Positions 46,723 to 57,139 of a stretch of DNA of 64,000 nucleotides are shown here, piece by piece. A model generated the notes under the pieces. The model was not told the DNA's origin. It saw only the letters and a program-made list of their open reading frames with translations, and made no database searches. The stretch spans positions 310,001 through 374,000 of the forward strand of contig NZ_JAHRVA010000003.1 in NCBI RefSeq assembly GCF_019100495.1, read 5' to 3'. Every line of letters starts with the position of its first letter. Position 1 is the first letter of the stretch. Source of the stretch: Falsochrobactrum tianjinense (GTDB lineage: Bacteria > Pseudomonadota > Alphaproteobacteria > Rhizobiales > Rhizobiaceae). The position numbers and the translations under genes are program-made.

Positions 46723-47325
46723 ATGAATCCGGTTTTGACGACAGGCGTGCCTCCGGCTGAAGCGTTCACCCATGTGCGCATTATTATCGGTATTATTCTC
46801 GGCCTGTGCGTGTCGCGGCTTTTGACCGGGGTCGCCCGTTTTATCCAGCATCCCGAAAAGCAGCTTCTCTACCCGGTGCATCTGGGCTGGGTGGCCTTCA
46901 TCCTGCTGTCGGTCATTCATTTCTGGTGGTTTGAATTCAATCTCCGCGCCATATCGCTGTGGAGTTTCGAGATCTATCTGTTCATCATCTTCTATGCGGG
47001 ACTTTATTTTCTGCTTTGCACATTGCTGTTTCCTGACAAGCTTGATGGCTATACCGGCTATCGCGATTATTTCATGTCGCGGCGCAAATGGTTTTTCGGG
47101 ATTCTGGCGGTGGTTTACATGGCCGATGTGGTCGATACGCTCATCAAAGGCATGGAGCGCTATCATCTTTATGGAAACGAATATCCCATCCGCGTCGCCG
47201 TTTTCATTATCGTCAGCCTGATTGCGATGTTTACCGATAACCGGCGCTTTCATGCGCTCTTCGTTACGTTGGCATTGATTTATGAAGTCGTTTTCACCTT
47301 GCGGCATTTTGCAACGCTGACATGA
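46723..47325 (+). CDS. Small integral membrane protein of unknown function
   Basis: A 200-residue protein with about six hydrophobic segments (near residues 17-37, 48-66, 80-98, 117-138, 150-170 and 173-192). GGGGGAG lies close before ATG 46723, so this start is preferred to ATG 46711. I recognise no named family. A conserved-looking VSRLLTGVARFIQHPEK follows segment 1. It lies between proC (divergent) and folD (same direction, 127 bases away). Confidence 0.7.
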   Translation: MNPVLTTGVPPAEAFTHVRIIIGIILGLCVSRLLTGVARFIQHPEKQLLYPVHLGWVAFILLSVIHFWWFEFNLRAISLWSFEIYLFIIFYAGLYFLLCTLLFPDKLDGYTGYRDYFMSRRKWFFGILAVVYMADVVDTLIKGMERYHLYGNEYPIRVAVFIIVSLIAMFTDNRRFHALFVTLALIYEVVFTLRHFATLT

Positions 47326-47452
47326 CAGCGTAGAAAAACCCGGATCTTGCATTTTCGGCGATTGTCATATCGCTTTATGACGCTTATGGGCATGTATGCG
47401 GAAAAAGCACGATGTATCTGATACGTCGCTGACTGAAAACGGAGCATGCGCA

Positions 47453-48352
47453 ATGGCCCAATTGATCGATGGCAAGAAGCTCGCCGAGGATGTCGTTTCC
47501 ACGGTGAAGACCCAAACCGAAAAGCTTGTAGCCGCCACCGGCACCATACCCGGAATTGCCGTGGTGATCGTGGGCGAAGACCCGGCAAGTCAGGTCTATG
47601 TCGCATCGAAAAGCAGGAAGGCCAAGGAATGCGGTTTTCATTCCGTCCAGCATGACCTGCCGGAAAACGCATCCGAGAAGGAACTGCTGGACTTGATCGA
47701 AAGCCTCAATAACGATCCGGCGATCCATGGTATTCTGGTGCAGCTTCCGCTGCCCAGACATATCGATGAGGGCCGCGTGATCCAGACCATTTCGCCCGAC
47801 AAGGATGTCGATGGCTTTCATTTCATCAATGTCGGCAAGCTGGGCACCGGCGAGGTCGAAACCGCATTCGTTCCGTGCACGCCAGCCGGCGCGATGATCA
47901 TGATCGACCGGGTTCATGGACGTGATCTCTCCGGCCTCAATGCAGTGGTGATCGGGCGATCCAATATTGTCGGCAAACCGATGTTCAATCTGCTGCTTGC
48001 GGCCAATGCAACGGTGACGGTGGCGCATAGCCGCACCAAGGATTTGCCAGCCATCGCCCGCAATGCGGATATTCTGGTCGCGGCTGTCGGTCGTGCGCAA
48101 ATAGTCAAGGGCGACTGGATCAAGCCTGGCGCAACCGTCATCGATGTGGGCATCAATCGCATTCCCGCGCCGGAACGCGGTGAAGGCAAGACACGGCTGA
48201 TTGGCGATGTCGATTTTGCCGAAGCCGAAAAGGTTGCAAGTGCCATTACGCCGGTTCCCGGCGGCGTCGGCCCGATGACGATTGCCATGCTGATGGCAAA
48301 TACATTGACGGCGGCTTGCCGTAGCGCCGGTTTTAAGAAGCCGGTCTTCTGA
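47453..48352 (+). CDS. folD: Methylenetetrahydrofolate dehydrogenase / methenyl-THF cyclohydrolase
   Basis: A 299-residue bifunctional enzyme of one-carbon metabolism. The catalytic Lys is K53 in [17 protein letters not shown]. The pattern [20 protein letters not shown] and the NADP-binding [20 protein letters not shown] are typical, as is the end [19 protein letters not shown]. The start ATG 47453 gives the normal length. It is convergent with edd. Confidence 0.96.
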   Translation: MAQLIDGKKLAEDVVSTVKTQTEKLVAATGTIPGIAVVIVGEDPASQVYVASKSRKAKECGFHSVQHDLPENASEKELLDLIESLNNDPAIHGILVQLPLPRHIDEGRVIQTISPDKDVDGFHFINVGKLGTGEVETAFVPCTPAGAMIMIDRVHGRDLSGLNAVVIGRSNIVGKPMFNLLLAANATVTVAHSRTKDLPAIARNADILVAAVGRAQIVKGDWIKPGATVIDVGINRIPAPERGEGKTRLIGDVDFAEAEKVASAITPVPGGVGPMTIAMLMANTLTAACRSAGFKKPVF

Positions 48353-48370
48353 TTGGTAAAGCCATGGTTT

Positions 48371-48390
48371 CGCCGCAATTGAGCGCGGCG
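48371..48390 (+). terminator. Hairpin after folD
   Basis: CGCCGC (48371-48376) pairs with GCGGCG (48385-48390) 18 bases after the folD stop, in the convergent gap to edd. The T-run is poor, so it is a possible terminator only. Confidence 0.4.
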
Positions 48391-48477
48391 ATTTGCGCAA
48401 AATGCGCTTAAAATTCAAAAAATCGAGGGTAAAGCCGCAAAAATTGCGCTATTTTGCCCTTGTTTTTTCGTGGTTTT

Positions 48478-50301
48478 CTAGAAAACCGAAGCGCCTTCAT
48501 CGGCCCGTCCGGCGATCTGGCGGAAGGCGCGGAAAAGTTCACGTCCCATGCCGTGTTCATTGCCGGAAAGGTCAGGCCGGACGTCATCGCGTTCGTGCAG
48601 CAGCGCATCGTTGACGAGAACTTCCAGAGTTCCGTTCACTGCATCGAGACGAACGATGTCGCCATCGTGGATTTTACCGATCATGCCGCCGTCGAGGGCT
48701 TCCGGGGTGACGTGGATTGCGGACGGAACCTTGCCTGAAGCGCCCGAGAGGCGACCATCGGTTACAAGGGCAACGCGTTGGCCGCGATCCTGCAAAATGC
48801 CGAGTACGGTCATCAGCTTGTGCAGTTCCGGCATGCCGTTGGCTTTCGGCCCCTGATAGCGGACCACTGCGATAAAATCGCCGGTCAGGTCGCCTGCCTT
48901 GAAGGCCGCCTGCAATTCGGACTGGTCGTTGAATGTTTTCGCAGGCGCTTCGATCACATGGCGCTCGGGCTTCACGGCGGAAACCTTGATGATGGCATTG
49001 CCGATATTGCCGGCCAGCACCTTGAGGCCGCCGGTCGGCTGGAAGGGCGCGTGGACCTTCGCCAGAACCTTGTCGTCGCCGCTTTTCTCCGGCACCGGCT
49101 CGCGCACGACATTGCCGTCTGGTCCGAGCTTCGGCTCGATGGCGTAGGGCCGCAAGCCTTCGCCCCAGACAGTACGGACATCTTCATGCAGAATGCCGCC
49201 GTCGAGAAGCTCGCGGATCAGAAAGCCCATGCCGCCTGCTGCATGGAAATGGTTCACATCGGCAAGGCCGTTCGGATAGACGCGTGCAAGCAGGGGCACG
49301 ACGTCCGAAATCTCGGAAATATCGTGCCATGTCAATTTGATACCGGCGGCAGCGGCCATGGCTATGAGATGAATGGTATGATTGGTCGAGCCGCCGGTGG
49401 CGTTAAGACCGATGACGCCATTGACGAAAGACCGTTCGTCCAGCATCTCGCCGACCGGCGTATATTCATTGCCGCAGGCGGTGATCGCCAGCGCACGCTT
49501 TGCGGCTTCGCGCGTCAGTGCATCGCGCAGCGGCGTACCCGGATTGACGAATGATGCGCCCGGCAGATGCAGGCCCATGATTTCCATCAGCATCTGGTTG
49601 GAATTGGCGGTCCCGTAAAAGGTGCAGGTGCCGGGACCGTGATAGGACTTCGATTCCGACTCCAGCAGTTCGGCGCGCCCAACCTTGCCTTCCGCATAAA
49701 GCTGGCGGGTTCGGACTTTTTCGTCGTTCGGCAGGCCGCTGGTCATTGGTCCGGCGGGAATGAACACGGCAGGCAGGTGTCCGAAGGTCAGCGCGCCGGT
49801 AATCAGGCCGGGTACGATCTTGTCGCAGACGCCGAGATAGACGGCAGCATCGAACATATCGTGCGAAAGGCCGACGGCGGTGGCCATGGCGATCACTTCA
49901 CGCGAGAAGAGCGAAAGCTCCATACCTGCAAAACCCTGCGTGACGCCATCGCACATGGCGGGCACGCCGCCTGCCACCTGCGCCACGCCGCCCGCCTCGC
50001 GCGCGGCCTGCTTGATGAGCTGCGGAAAGGTTTCGAACGGCTGATGCGCCGACAGCATATCGTTATAGGCGGTGATGATACCCAGGTTCGGCACTTCGTC
50101 GCCGGCGAGCGCCGCCTTGTCGTTCGGCCCGCAGGCTGCAAACCCGTGCGCGAGATTGGCACACCCCAGAACCGCGCGTTTCGGCTTGCTGGAAGCAGCC
50201 TCGCGCACGCGGTCGAGATAGGTTTCGCGGGTTGGCCTGGAGCGTTCGCGAATGCGCCCGGTGATTTCCTGTATGCGTTTATGTGCAGTCTGCGTGGGCA
50301 T
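48478..50301 (-). CDS. edd: Phosphogluconate dehydratase
   Basis: A 607-residue iron-sulphur dehydratase of the IlvD/Edd family that turns 6-phosphogluconate into 2-keto-3-deoxy-6-phosphogluconate. Motifs include [10 protein letters not shown]-like [59 protein letters not shown] and [19 protein letters not shown]. The three cluster-ligand Cys regions are intact. ATG 50301 is preferred to GTG 50310 because AGGTGA precedes it. It is the third gene of zwf-pgl-edd; the aldolase gene eda is not in the window. Confidence 0.96.
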   Translation of the reverse strand: MPTQTAHKRIQEITGRIRERSRPTRETYLDRVREAASSKPKRAVLGCANLAHGFAACGPNDKAALAGDEVPNLGIITAYNDMLSAHQPFETFPQLIKQAAREAGGVAQVAGGVPAMCDGVTQGFAGMELSLFSREVIAMATAVGLSHDMFDAAVYLGVCDKIVPGLITGALTFGHLPAVFIPAGPMTSGLPNDEKVRTRQLYAEGKVGRAELLESESKSYHGPGTCTFYGTANSNQMLMEIMGLHLPGASFVNPGTPLRDALTREAAKRALAITACGNEYTPVGEMLDERSFVNGVIGLNATGGSTNHTIHLIAMAAAAGIKLTWHDISEISDVVPLLARVYPNGLADVNHFHAAGGMGFLIRELLDGGILHEDVRTVWGEGLRPYAIEPKLGPDGNVVREPVPEKSGDDKVLAKVHAPFQPTGGLKVLAGNIGNAIIKVSAVKPERHVIEAPAKTFNDQSELQAAFKAGDLTGDFIAVVRYQGPKANGMPELHKLMTVLGILQDRGQRVALVTDGRLSGASGKVPSAIHVTPEALDGGMIGKIHDGDIVRLDAVNGTLEVLVNDALLHERDDVRPDLSGNEHGMGRELFRAFRQIAGRADEGASVF

Positions 50302-50322
50302 GGGTATCACCTGCGCCTGATA

Positions 50323-50424
50323 TTAGAGCGCGTTTCGATCTGATGGAATCAGATCAGCGCTCTAAAGTCTTCTATTTGAAGCATAATCTTATCGATCCTC
50401 GTTTCACTCCGGTCGGATTATGCT
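50323..50424. repeat. Mosaic palindromic intergenic repeat, copy A
   Basis: There are two successive hairpins. The first is TTAGAGCGC (50323-50331) with GCGCTCTAA (50357-50365), enclosing GATCTGAT-gga-ATCAGATC. The second is AGCATAATC (50380-50388) with GATTATGCT (50416-50424). It lies between pgl and edd and ends at the pgl stop codon. The type matches the roughly 100-bp palindromic repeats of Brucella and the mosaic elements of Rhizobiales. Confidence 0.75.
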
Positions 50425-51123
50425 CTAGCTGGACCAGTAGATGTGCACCGGAGTGCGGGCATTGTGGAAGACCGCGCGTACGGGCATTTCATTTTCGTCA
50501 TTGCCGGCAAGTGCTTTTTCGAGCGTTTCTTGCTTGGCAGCGCCTTCAATGTGCAGAACCAGCATCTCTGCCTCCACAATGAGCGGCAGAGTAAGGGTGA
50601 GGCGCTTTTCGCCAACCCCTTCCGCATGGATCGGCAGGACGACGGCGCGCGTCGCCGGATCAATAGCCTGATCGAGCCGGTCGGCATTGGGGAAGAACGA
50701 GGCGGTATGCCCGTCATTGCCCATACCCAGCACCACCACATCGAATGGGCGGCGCAGCGCGTCGATGCGGTTGGCGGCAGCAAGTGCTGCGGTTTCAGCC
50801 GTGGTGGTCGGGTTGAAAAGACCGACAAACCGGGCCACGCCCGCATGATCGCGTAAAAGATGATCGCGCACCATTTTTTCGTTTGAGCGCTCGCTGGTGG
50901 TGGGGACAAAACGCTCATCGACGAGCGTGATCGTCACCGCCGTCCAGTCGATCATCTGGCGCGAGAGAACCTCGAATAGCCTGAGCGGCGTCATGCCGCC
51001 GGAAACTGCAAGCGTGGCCTGTCCCCGCTCAGCGATAGCCGCAGCCAGCTTGCTTGCGATCGCTGCCGAAAGCGCCTGCGCCAGTTCCGTTCCGCTGGTG
51101 AAATCATGCCGTTCGATGTTCAT
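50425..51123 (-). CDS. pgl: 6-Phosphogluconolactonase
   Basis: A 232-residue DevB/SOL-type lactonase. The family motifs SGGMTPLRLFEVLS, ITLVDERFVPTTSERSN, VLGMGNDGHTASFFPNA and LTLTLPLIVEAEMLVLHIEG are all present. It lies 10 bases after zwf and before edd, so the three form the entry to the Entner-Doudoroff pathway. Its stop lies against a palindromic repeat that separates it from edd. Confidence 0.95.
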   Translation of the reverse strand: MNIERHDFTSGTELAQALSAAIASKLAAAIAERGQATLAVSGGMTPLRLFEVLSRQMIDWTAVTITLVDERFVPTTSERSNEKMVRDHLLRDHAGVARFVGLFNPTTTAETAALAAANRIDALRRPFDVVVLGMGNDGHTASFFPNADRLDQAIDPATRAVVLPIHAEGVGEKRLTLTLPLIVEAEMLVLHIEGAAKQETLEKALAGNDENEMPVRAVFHNARTPVHIYWSS

Positions 51124-51133
51124 GCCATACCTT

Positions 51134-52624
51134 TCAAATTCGTTCCGTCACAGGGGGTTCGTGCCATGTTCGCCCATCGCGTTCGATAAGCGCAATGGAT
51201 GACGAAGGCCCCCATGTTCCCGATGTGTAGCCCTGAACCTGCTGGTTGTTCAACTCCCATCCCTGAAGGATGGGATCAACCCAGCGCCATGCCGCCTCAA
51301 CTTCGTCGCGGCGCATGAACAGGGTCTGGTTGCCGCGAACAACATCCATGATGAGGCGTTCATAGGCATCTGGATTGCGCTCGCTGAAGGATTCGGCAAA
51401 GCTCATATCGAGCGGAACATGGCGCAGGCGCATGCCGCCCGGACCAGGGTCCTTGATCATCAGCCATTGCTTCACGCCCTCATCGGGTTGCAGGCGAATG
51501 ACGAGCGTATTGGCCATGACCTTGCCCGTGCCCTCGCCGAAGATCGAATGCGGGATCGGCTTGAAAGTGACGACGATTTCCGAAACGCGGGTGGCAAGGC
51601 GTTTGCCGGTACGCAGATAAAACGGCACGCCCGCCCAGCGCCAATTGGCGATTTCGGCCTTGAGGGCCACGAAGGTTTCAGTGTTGCTGATATCGTTGCC
51701 GAGATCTTCCAGATAGCCCTTGACCGGACCACCCGCCGAAGCCCCCGCGCGATACTGCCCGCGCACGGTGAGCTCCTCGACATTGGCGGTGGTGATAGGC
51801 TGGAGCGAACGCAGAACCTTGACTTTTTCGTCATGCACGGCATTGGCTTCCAGCGAGGAAGGCGGCTCCATGGCCACAAGGCAGAGAAGCTGGAGAATGT
51901 GGTTTTGCACCATGTCGCGCAGCGCGCCTGCGGTGTCGTAATAACCCGCGCGGCCTTCGAGGCCGACGGATTCGGCAACCGTGATTTGCACATGGTCGAT
52001 ATGGGCGGAATTCCACAGCGGCTCGTAAAGTGCATTGGCGAACCGCAGCGCCATCAGGTTTTGTACGGTTTCCTTGCCCAGATAATGATCGATGCGGAAA
52101 ATCTGGTCTTCGCGGAAAACGCTGCCCAGCGTGTCATTGAGTTCCATGGCCGATTCCAGGTCGCGGCCGATGGGCTTTTCAACGATAATGCGCGTGTCGC
52201 GCGTAATCAGGCCGTTACTCTTGAGGCGGGTGGCGATATCGCCGAACAGGCTGGGGCTGACCGCCAGATAGAAAGCACGGATTTTTTCGGGCTTCTTGCC
52301 AATCACGGCCTTGAGCGTGTCCCAGCCGGTATCGGATTTGGCGTCGACGGCGACATAGCTCAGCCGGTCGAGGAATATCTCCACTTCCTTCGCATCGACT
52401 TCCTCCGGCTTGACGTGCTCATGAATGGCGTCATATGCGAATTTGCGATATTCCGCGTCAGTCATGGCACTGCGCGAAGCGCCGATGATACGTGTGGGGT
52501 CGGTGAGCTGACCGGCGCGCTGGCGCTGATAAAGCGCGGGGATCAGTTTGCGTTCCGCAAGATCACCCGAGCCGCCGAAAACAATGTAATCGAAGGGCTC
52601 TACCGGTATTATCTGGCTGGTCAT
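51134..52624 (-). CDS. zwf: Glucose-6-phosphate 1-dehydrogenase
   Basis: A 496-residue enzyme. The nucleotide-binding FGGSGDLAERKLIPALY is at 16-32. The active-site signature RIDHYLGKE occupies residues 177-185 with H180 and K184. The substrate motif EKPIGRDLESA is also present. First gene of the zwf-pgl-edd set. A 296-base gap to the divergent SDR gene probably holds promoters for both, with AT-rich DNA at about 52690-52760. Confidence 0.96.
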   Translation of the reverse strand: MTSQIIPVEPFDYIVFGGSGDLAERKLIPALYQRQRAGQLTDPTRIIGASRSAMTDAEYRKFAYDAIHEHVKPEEVDAKEVEIFLDRLSYVAVDAKSDTGWDTLKAVIGKKPEKIRAFYLAVSPSLFGDIATRLKSNGLITRDTRIIVEKPIGRDLESAMELNDTLGSVFREDQIFRIDHYLGKETVQNLMALRFANALYEPLWNSAHIDHVQITVAESVGLEGRAGYYDTAGALRDMVQNHILQLLCLVAMEPPSSLEANAVHDEKVKVLRSLQPITTANVEELTVRGQYRAGASAGGPVKGYLEDLGNDISNTETFVALKAEIANWRWAGVPFYLRTGKRLATRVSEIVVTFKPIPHSIFGEGTGKVMANTLVIRLQPDEGVKQWLMIKDPGPGGMRLRHVPLDMSFAESFSERNPDAYERLIMDVVRGNQTLFMRRDEVEAAWRWVDPILQGWELNNQQVQGYTSGTWGPSSSIALIERDGRTWHEPPVTERI

Positions 52625-52920
52625 CTATCGCTCTCTTCCATTTTGACGCAAATCAGTCTGCCGCGGCACAGTTTAACGGCAATTTTCTTTTTTGCGCGAG
52701 TAGTGTCTATAATCTAATCGATTTAAATTCAACCATCGCCCGGTAACATTCTCATAAATCTCACAAACTGCGCCATCTTCGCGTCTCGTTAACCGCATAT
52801 CCATGCGTGACATGTTCATCATAACGCAATATTGCGACAGCAGACAGATTCCGCGCGCCGCGTCATACAGGTGATTTCACCCAGGACAAGCTGAACGGAA
52901 TAAAATTAAAGGAGAATGGC

Positions 52921-53670
52921 ATGAAGAGGCTGGAGGGCAAGGTTGCAATCATCACTGGCGCCGGATCGGGATTCGGCTCCGCGATAGCGCGCCGTTTTGC
53001 GGCCGAAGGCGCGAAGGTTGTTCTGGCGGATGTCAATATAAAGCGCGTGGATGATGAGCTTGCCGATATCGGGGCCGATGCCATTGCCGTTCAGGCCGAT
53101 GTTTCGCGCAAGGACGACATGGAAGATCTTGCGCGCCAGGCTTTCGAAGCTTTCGGCCGTATCGACATCATGGTCAACAATGCCGGCTTTACTCATCGCA
53201 ACATGGCGCTGACCGAAGTTGACGAGGACAATTTCGATCTCATCAACGCCGTTAACATGAAGGCGATCTACCACTCCACACTGATCGTCGTGCCGATCAT
53301 GGAGCATCAGGGCGGGGGCATCATCATCAATACGGCCTCTGCGACGGCGATGCGCCCGCGCAAGGGCCTGACATGGTATTGCGCGTCCAAGGGCTGGGTG
53401 GTGAGCGCCACCAAGGCAATGGCGCTGGAACTGGCCGAGAAGAAAATCCGCGTGAACTGCATTTGCCCGGCGGAAAGCGATGGTGAGGGGATGGGCCTGT
53501 TTCTGGAGGAAGACACGCCGCAGGCACGCAAGGAACTGAAGGCATCCATTCCGATGGGCCGTTTCTCGCGACCCGAGGATATAGCGGAGGCAGCCCTCTG
53601 GCTTGCTTCGGATCAGGCGTCCATGGTGACGGGAACCGCGCTTGCCGTCGATGGCGGTTATACGATCTGA
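52921..53670 (+). CDS. SDR-family oxidoreductase
   Basis: A 249-residue classical short-chain dehydrogenase. The cofactor motif TGAGSGFG is at 12-19, NNAG at 86-89, the catalytic Ser S140 in NTASATAM, and Y153 and K157 in TWYCASKGW. The acidic residue after strand 2 (VVLADVN) indicates NAD rather than NADP. The substrate is unknown; similarity in layout to 3-oxoacyl-ACP reductase or sugar/polyol dehydrogenases is generic. AAAGGAG precedes ATG 52921. The next gene follows after 12 bases. Confidence 0.9.
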   Translation: MKRLEGKVAIITGAGSGFGSAIARRFAAEGAKVVLADVNIKRVDDELADIGADAIAVQADVSRKDDMEDLARQAFEAFGRIDIMVNNAGFTHRNMALTEVDEDNFDLINAVNMKAIYHSTLIVVPIMEHQGGGIIINTASATAMRPRKGLTWYCASKGWVVSATKAMALELAEKKIRVNCICPAESDGEGMGLFLEEDTPQARKELKASIPMGRFSRPEDIAEAALWLASDQASMVTGTALAVDGGYTI

Positions 53671-53682
53671 TCGGAGCGCGCT

Positions 53683-54861
53683 TTGCAGAGCATCGATGTT
53701 TTGGTGATTGGGGCTGGCGCGGCTGGCATGATGTGCGCGATCGAGGCAGCTAAACGCGGTCGTTCGGTGCTGGTGCTCGATCATGCCAAAAGGCCGGGCG
53801 ACAAAATCCGCATCTCCGGCGGCGGTCGCTGCAACTTCACCAATACCCATGCCAGCCCGAAGAATTTCCTCTCGCGCAATCCGCATTTCTGCATCTCGGC
53901 ACTAAGCCGCTATACGCAGCGCGATTTTCTCGCTCTGGTCGAGCGTCACAGCATTGCTTGGCACGAAAAGACGCTGGGGCAATTGTTTTGCGACGGCTCC
54001 GCCACGCAGATCATCGATATGCTGCTTGGGCTGATGCAGCGCCATGGCGCGCAATTGCATGTATCGGCAACGGTCGAAAGCGTCGAGAAAAACGCCGACG
54101 GTTTCATGGTGCGCCATTCGGGCGGCACGGTCTCCTGCCGCTCGCTGGTGATCGCCACCGGCGGCAAGTCGATCCCCAAAATGGGCGCGACCGGCTTTGG
54201 TTATGATATTGCCGTGCGGTTTGGCCTGCGGCTGGTGGAAACCCGTCCGGGACTGGTGCCGTTGACTTTTGAGCCGAACCTTCTGGAGCGTTTGAAGCCG
54301 CTCGCGGGCGTGGCGGTCGATGCGGTTGTGGCGTGCCGCAAAACTCGCTTTGCGGAAGCCATGCTGTTCACGCATCGCGGCATCAGCGGGCCGTCGATTC
54401 TCCAGATTTCATCTTATTGGCGCGAGGGGGATGAAATTGTCATTTCCATGCTGCCCGGAACGGACCTGTTTGAGACGCTGCGCGAGGAGCGTGCCCGCAA
54501 CGGGCGGCAGGCCTTGCAAACAGCACTTTCGCTGCATCTGCCCAAAAAGCTCGCGCAACTGATCGCCGCCGATATTTCCACAGCACAGAACCTTGCCGAT
54601 TTCTCCGATGCCGCATTGCGGCGCGTGGCGGTTTCAGTCAACGAATGGCACGTCAAACCCGCCGGTTCCGAGGGATATCGCACTGCCGAGGTAACATTGG
54701 GCGGGATCGATACACGTGATCTTGATTCAAAAACCATGGAAGCCCGAAACGTGCCGGGACTTTATTTCATCGGCGAGGTCGTTGATGTGACCGGCTGGCT
54801 CGGCGGCTATAATTTCCAGTGGGCCTGGTCGTCAGGCTGGTGCGCGGGGCAAGTCGTTTGA
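53683..54861 (+). CDS. HI0933/YhiN-family flavoprotein
   Basis: A 392-residue FAD-binding protein of the HI0933 family (BaiN-like). The dinucleotide fold VLVIGAGAAGMMCAIEAAKR is followed by the diagnostic RISGGGRCNFTNTH. The second cofactor loop is ATGGKSIPKMGATGFGYDIA, and the end is ETGGYNFQWAWSSG-like (WLGGYNFQWAWSSGWCAGQV). The role in this organism is not known. The start appears to be a TTG at 53683: GGAG lies 7 bases before and no ATG precedes the FAD fold. Confidence 0.88.
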   Translation: MQSIDVLVIGAGAAGMMCAIEAAKRGRSVLVLDHAKRPGDKIRISGGGRCNFTNTHASPKNFLSRNPHFCISALSRYTQRDFLALVERHSIAWHEKTLGQLFCDGSATQIIDMLLGLMQRHGAQLHVSATVESVEKNADGFMVRHSGGTVSCRSLVIATGGKSIPKMGATGFGYDIAVRFGLRLVETRPGLVPLTFEPNLLERLKPLAGVAVDAVVACRKTRFAEAMLFTHRGISGPSILQISSYWREGDEIVISMLPGTDLFETLREERARNGRQALQTALSLHLPKKLAQLIAADISTAQNLADFSDAALRRVAVSVNEWHVKPAGSEGYRTAEVTLGGIDTRDLDSKTMEARNVPGLYFIGEVVDVTGWLGGYNFQWAWSSGWCAGQVV

Positions 54862-54868
54862 GTCCGGA

Positions 54869-55105
54869 TCAGCCTTTCTTGCGGCTGCGCAGTTCCGGGT
54901 TGGACTCAAGCTCGCGCTCGAAAGAAATCAGGCCCGTCGCATAGGGTTCCTGCCGCGCCACGCTCCAGTACTTGAGTTCGTCGAGCGGTATCTGTACGGC
55001 GCTGACCGCGCAGACGACATAGGAGCCATGCTTGACGATCTCGAAATCGCCGTCGAGATAGCGCAATACGGCCTGGGAGGAGCGGGGTGATTCAAATCTG
55101 TTCAT
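54869..55105 (-). CDS. DUF2093-family small protein
   Basis: A 78-residue alphaproteobacterial protein of unknown function. The conserved start QAVLRYLDGDFEIVKHGSYV and PLDELKYWSVARQEPYAT are those of DUF2093. AAGGATT lies before ATG 55105, so that start is preferred over ATG 55126. It is convergent with the flavoprotein gene, 7 bases away. Confidence 0.82.
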   Translation of the reverse strand: MNRFESPRSSQAVLRYLDGDFEIVKHGSYVVCAVSAVQIPLDELKYWSVARQEPYATGLISFERELESNPELRSRKKG

Positions 55106-55170
55106 TGTATAAATCCTTGATTTCAAAGCATATCAAGTCGGAGCGGTTCCGTCCATCGCGACATAGGTAA

Positions 55171-56985
55171 TTAACGCCTTCCGAACAGCCGTTCAATATC
55201 GGTAAGTTTCAATTCAATATAGGTCGGGCGTCCGTGATTGCATGTGCCTGAGCCGGGCGTGGCTTCCATTTCGCGCAGCAGGGCGTTCATTTCTTCTGGT
55301 TTGAGCCTGCGGCCGGAGCGCACCGACCCGTGGCAGGCCATGGTCGCGGCGACATGGTTGAGCATCGCCTTGAGGCCGTCGGATGTGTCATGTTCGGCCA
55401 CTTCGTCGGCAAGGTCGCGAATGAGCTGCTGCACATTCATTTCGCCCAGCATGGCGGGCGTTTCGCGCACGGCGATGGCGCCGGGGCCGAATTGTTCGAG
55501 GCCGAGGCCAAAGCGTGCAAGCGTCTGCGAATGCGCGGCCAGCCGCTGCGCGTCTTCTTCCGGCAGGTCGACGATTTCGGGGATGAGCAGCATCTGCCCG
55601 GCTATGGGCCGCGAATGGAGCGCATTTTTAAGTGCTTCATAGACCAGACGTTCATGGGCGGCGTGCTGGTCGACGATGACCAGACTGTCATCGGTCTGGG
55701 CGACGATGTAATTTTCGTGGATTTGCGCGCGGGCGGCTCCCAGCGGCTTTTCCATCAGTTCGGCAGGCGCTTGCGCAATGGTTGCGCGCGCATCGGCCGC
55801 AGGAGCGGCGACCGCTTCAATGGTTGCCTGTCCGTCTTCGCGGAAGGCGTGCAGGCTGTCGAGATCAAGCGGTCTATGTGCAGGATGGGCGGTCTGCGGC
55901 GACCATTCGCTCCGCGGGGCAGGGCGCGGTTGCAACCCCTGCGCGCGGAAAGCCTGCAACATGGCCTGCGCGCCGCTGGTGGCGGGGCGGATGCCGGAGC
56001 CTGCCAGCGCCTGCTTGATCGCGCCCACGATGAGGCCGCGCACCAGACCCGGATCGCGAAAGCGCACATCGGCCTTGGCCGGGTGCACATTGACATCGAC
56101 AAGGGCGGGGTCGAGCGTGAGAAACAGCACCGCCACCGGATGGCGATCACGGGCGATGACATCGGAATATGCCCCGCGCAGCGCGCCGAAAATCTGCTTG
56201 TCGCGCACCGGCCGGCCATTCACATAGGCGAACTGATGCAGGCTGTTGCCACGATTGAAGGAGGGAATCCCGGCAAAACCGGCCAGCCGCACGCCGTCGC
56301 GTTCCGCATCAATATGCAGCGCATTATCGCAAAATTCACGGCCCAGAATTTGCCCGATGCGCTCCAGCGTGGCGTCCGCGCCGGTTCCGGTTATGGGCAG
56401 TTCGAGCGGTGTGCGATCGGTGCCTGCCAGCGAAAAGCGGATATGCGGAAAAGCAACGGCGATGCGTTTGACGACATCGGTAATGGCGGTGGCTTCGGCG
56501 CGATCGGTCTTCATGAATTTCAGCCGCGCGGGCGTTGCATAGAAAAGATCGCGCACCTCGACGATGGTGCCGCGATTGAGCGCTGCCGGACGAGGGCCAT
56601 CGATATGGCCCGCCGAGACAGAAACCTCGAAGCCCGATTCTGCATTCTGCGGCCGCGATTTGAGGGTCAGCTTCGATACCGAGCCGATGGAAGGCAGGGC
56701 CTCGCCGCGAAAGCCCAGCGCACGGATATCATGCACATCATCGGAAAGCTTGGAGGTGCAATGGCGCGAAACGGCCAGCGGCAATTCGTCTGCGGGAATG
56801 CCCGAACCATTATCGGTGACGCGCAACAGCGTCTTGCCGCCGCCTGCCGTCACCACCTCAATGCGGGTGGCCCCGGCATCGATGGCGTTTTCGACAAGTT
56901 CCTTGACCACGCTGGCGGGGCGTTCAATCACCTCGCCGGCGGCAATCTGGTTGATGATGGTTTCGCTGAGGTGCCGGATCGTCAT
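55171..56985 (-). CDS. mutL: DNA mismatch repair protein MutL
   Basis: A 604-residue MutL. The GHKL ATPase motifs are [32 protein letters not shown] and [15 protein letters not shown] in the first 110 residues. The C-terminal dimerisation domain (from about 415) includes [20 protein letters not shown] and [21 protein letters not shown] and DQHAAHERL stretch is typical; the DQHAxxER motif hints at the endonuclease type lacking in E. coli. ATG 56985 is used; ATGs at 57003 and 57042 fall inside a palindromic repeat. Confidence 0.95.
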   Translation of the reverse strand: MTIRHLSETIINQIAAGEVIERPASVVKELVENAIDAGATRIEVVTAGGGKTLLRVTDNGSGIPADELPLAVSRHCTSKLSDDVHDIRALGFRGEALPSIGSVSKLTLKSRPQNAESGFEVSVSAGHIDGPRPAALNRGTIVEVRDLFYATPARLKFMKTDRAEATAITDVVKRIAVAFPHIRFSLAGTDRTPLELPITGTGADATLERIGQILGREFCDNALHIDAERDGVRLAGFAGIPSFNRGNSLHQFAYVNGRPVRDKQIFGALRGAYSDVIARDRHPVAVLFLTLDPALVDVNVHPAKADVRFRDPGLVRGLIVGAIKQALAGSGIRPATSGAQAMLQAFRAQGLQPRPAPRSEWSPQTAHPAHRPLDLDSLHAFREDGQATIEAVAAPAADARATIAQAPAELMEKPLGAARAQIHENYIVAQTDDSLVIVDQHAAHERLVYEALKNALHSRPIAGQMLLIPEIVDLPEEDAQRLAAHSQTLARFGLGLEQFGPGAIAVRETPAMLGEMNVQQLIRDLADEVAEHDTSDGLKAMLNHVAATMACHGSVRSGRRLKPEEMNALLREMEATPGSGTCNHGRPTYIELKLTDIERLFGRR

Positions 56986-56999
56986 GGCGCGACTATAAA

Positions 57000-57099
57000 G
57001 CATGTCTCCCAAAAGTGGGAACCGGTTTTGGGTTAAAGACATGCGGAAAACAAAGATTTAAAGCGCATCGCATGATTGCCGTTAAATGCGATGCGTTTT
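57000..57099. repeat. Mosaic palindromic intergenic repeat, copy B
   Basis: The first hairpin is GCATGTCT-CCCAAAA (57000-57014) with TTTTGGG (57026-57032) and AGACATGC (57037-57044). The second is AAAGCGCATCGCAT (57060-57073) with ATGCGATGCGTTTT (57086-57099), one mismatch. It fills the gap between manC and mutL and has the same two-hairpin plan as copy A with different sequence. Confidence 0.75.
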
Positions 57100-57139
57100 A
57101 GGCGGACTCGCGGACGCAAAGAACCGGCTATTTGCCGCT

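Noticed and set aside
55330-57036. Very long plus-strand open frame (568 codons) opposite mutL
   Set aside because: It mirrors the codon pattern of mutL, has no domain signature and no ribosome binding site. High GC at third positions creates such antisense frames.
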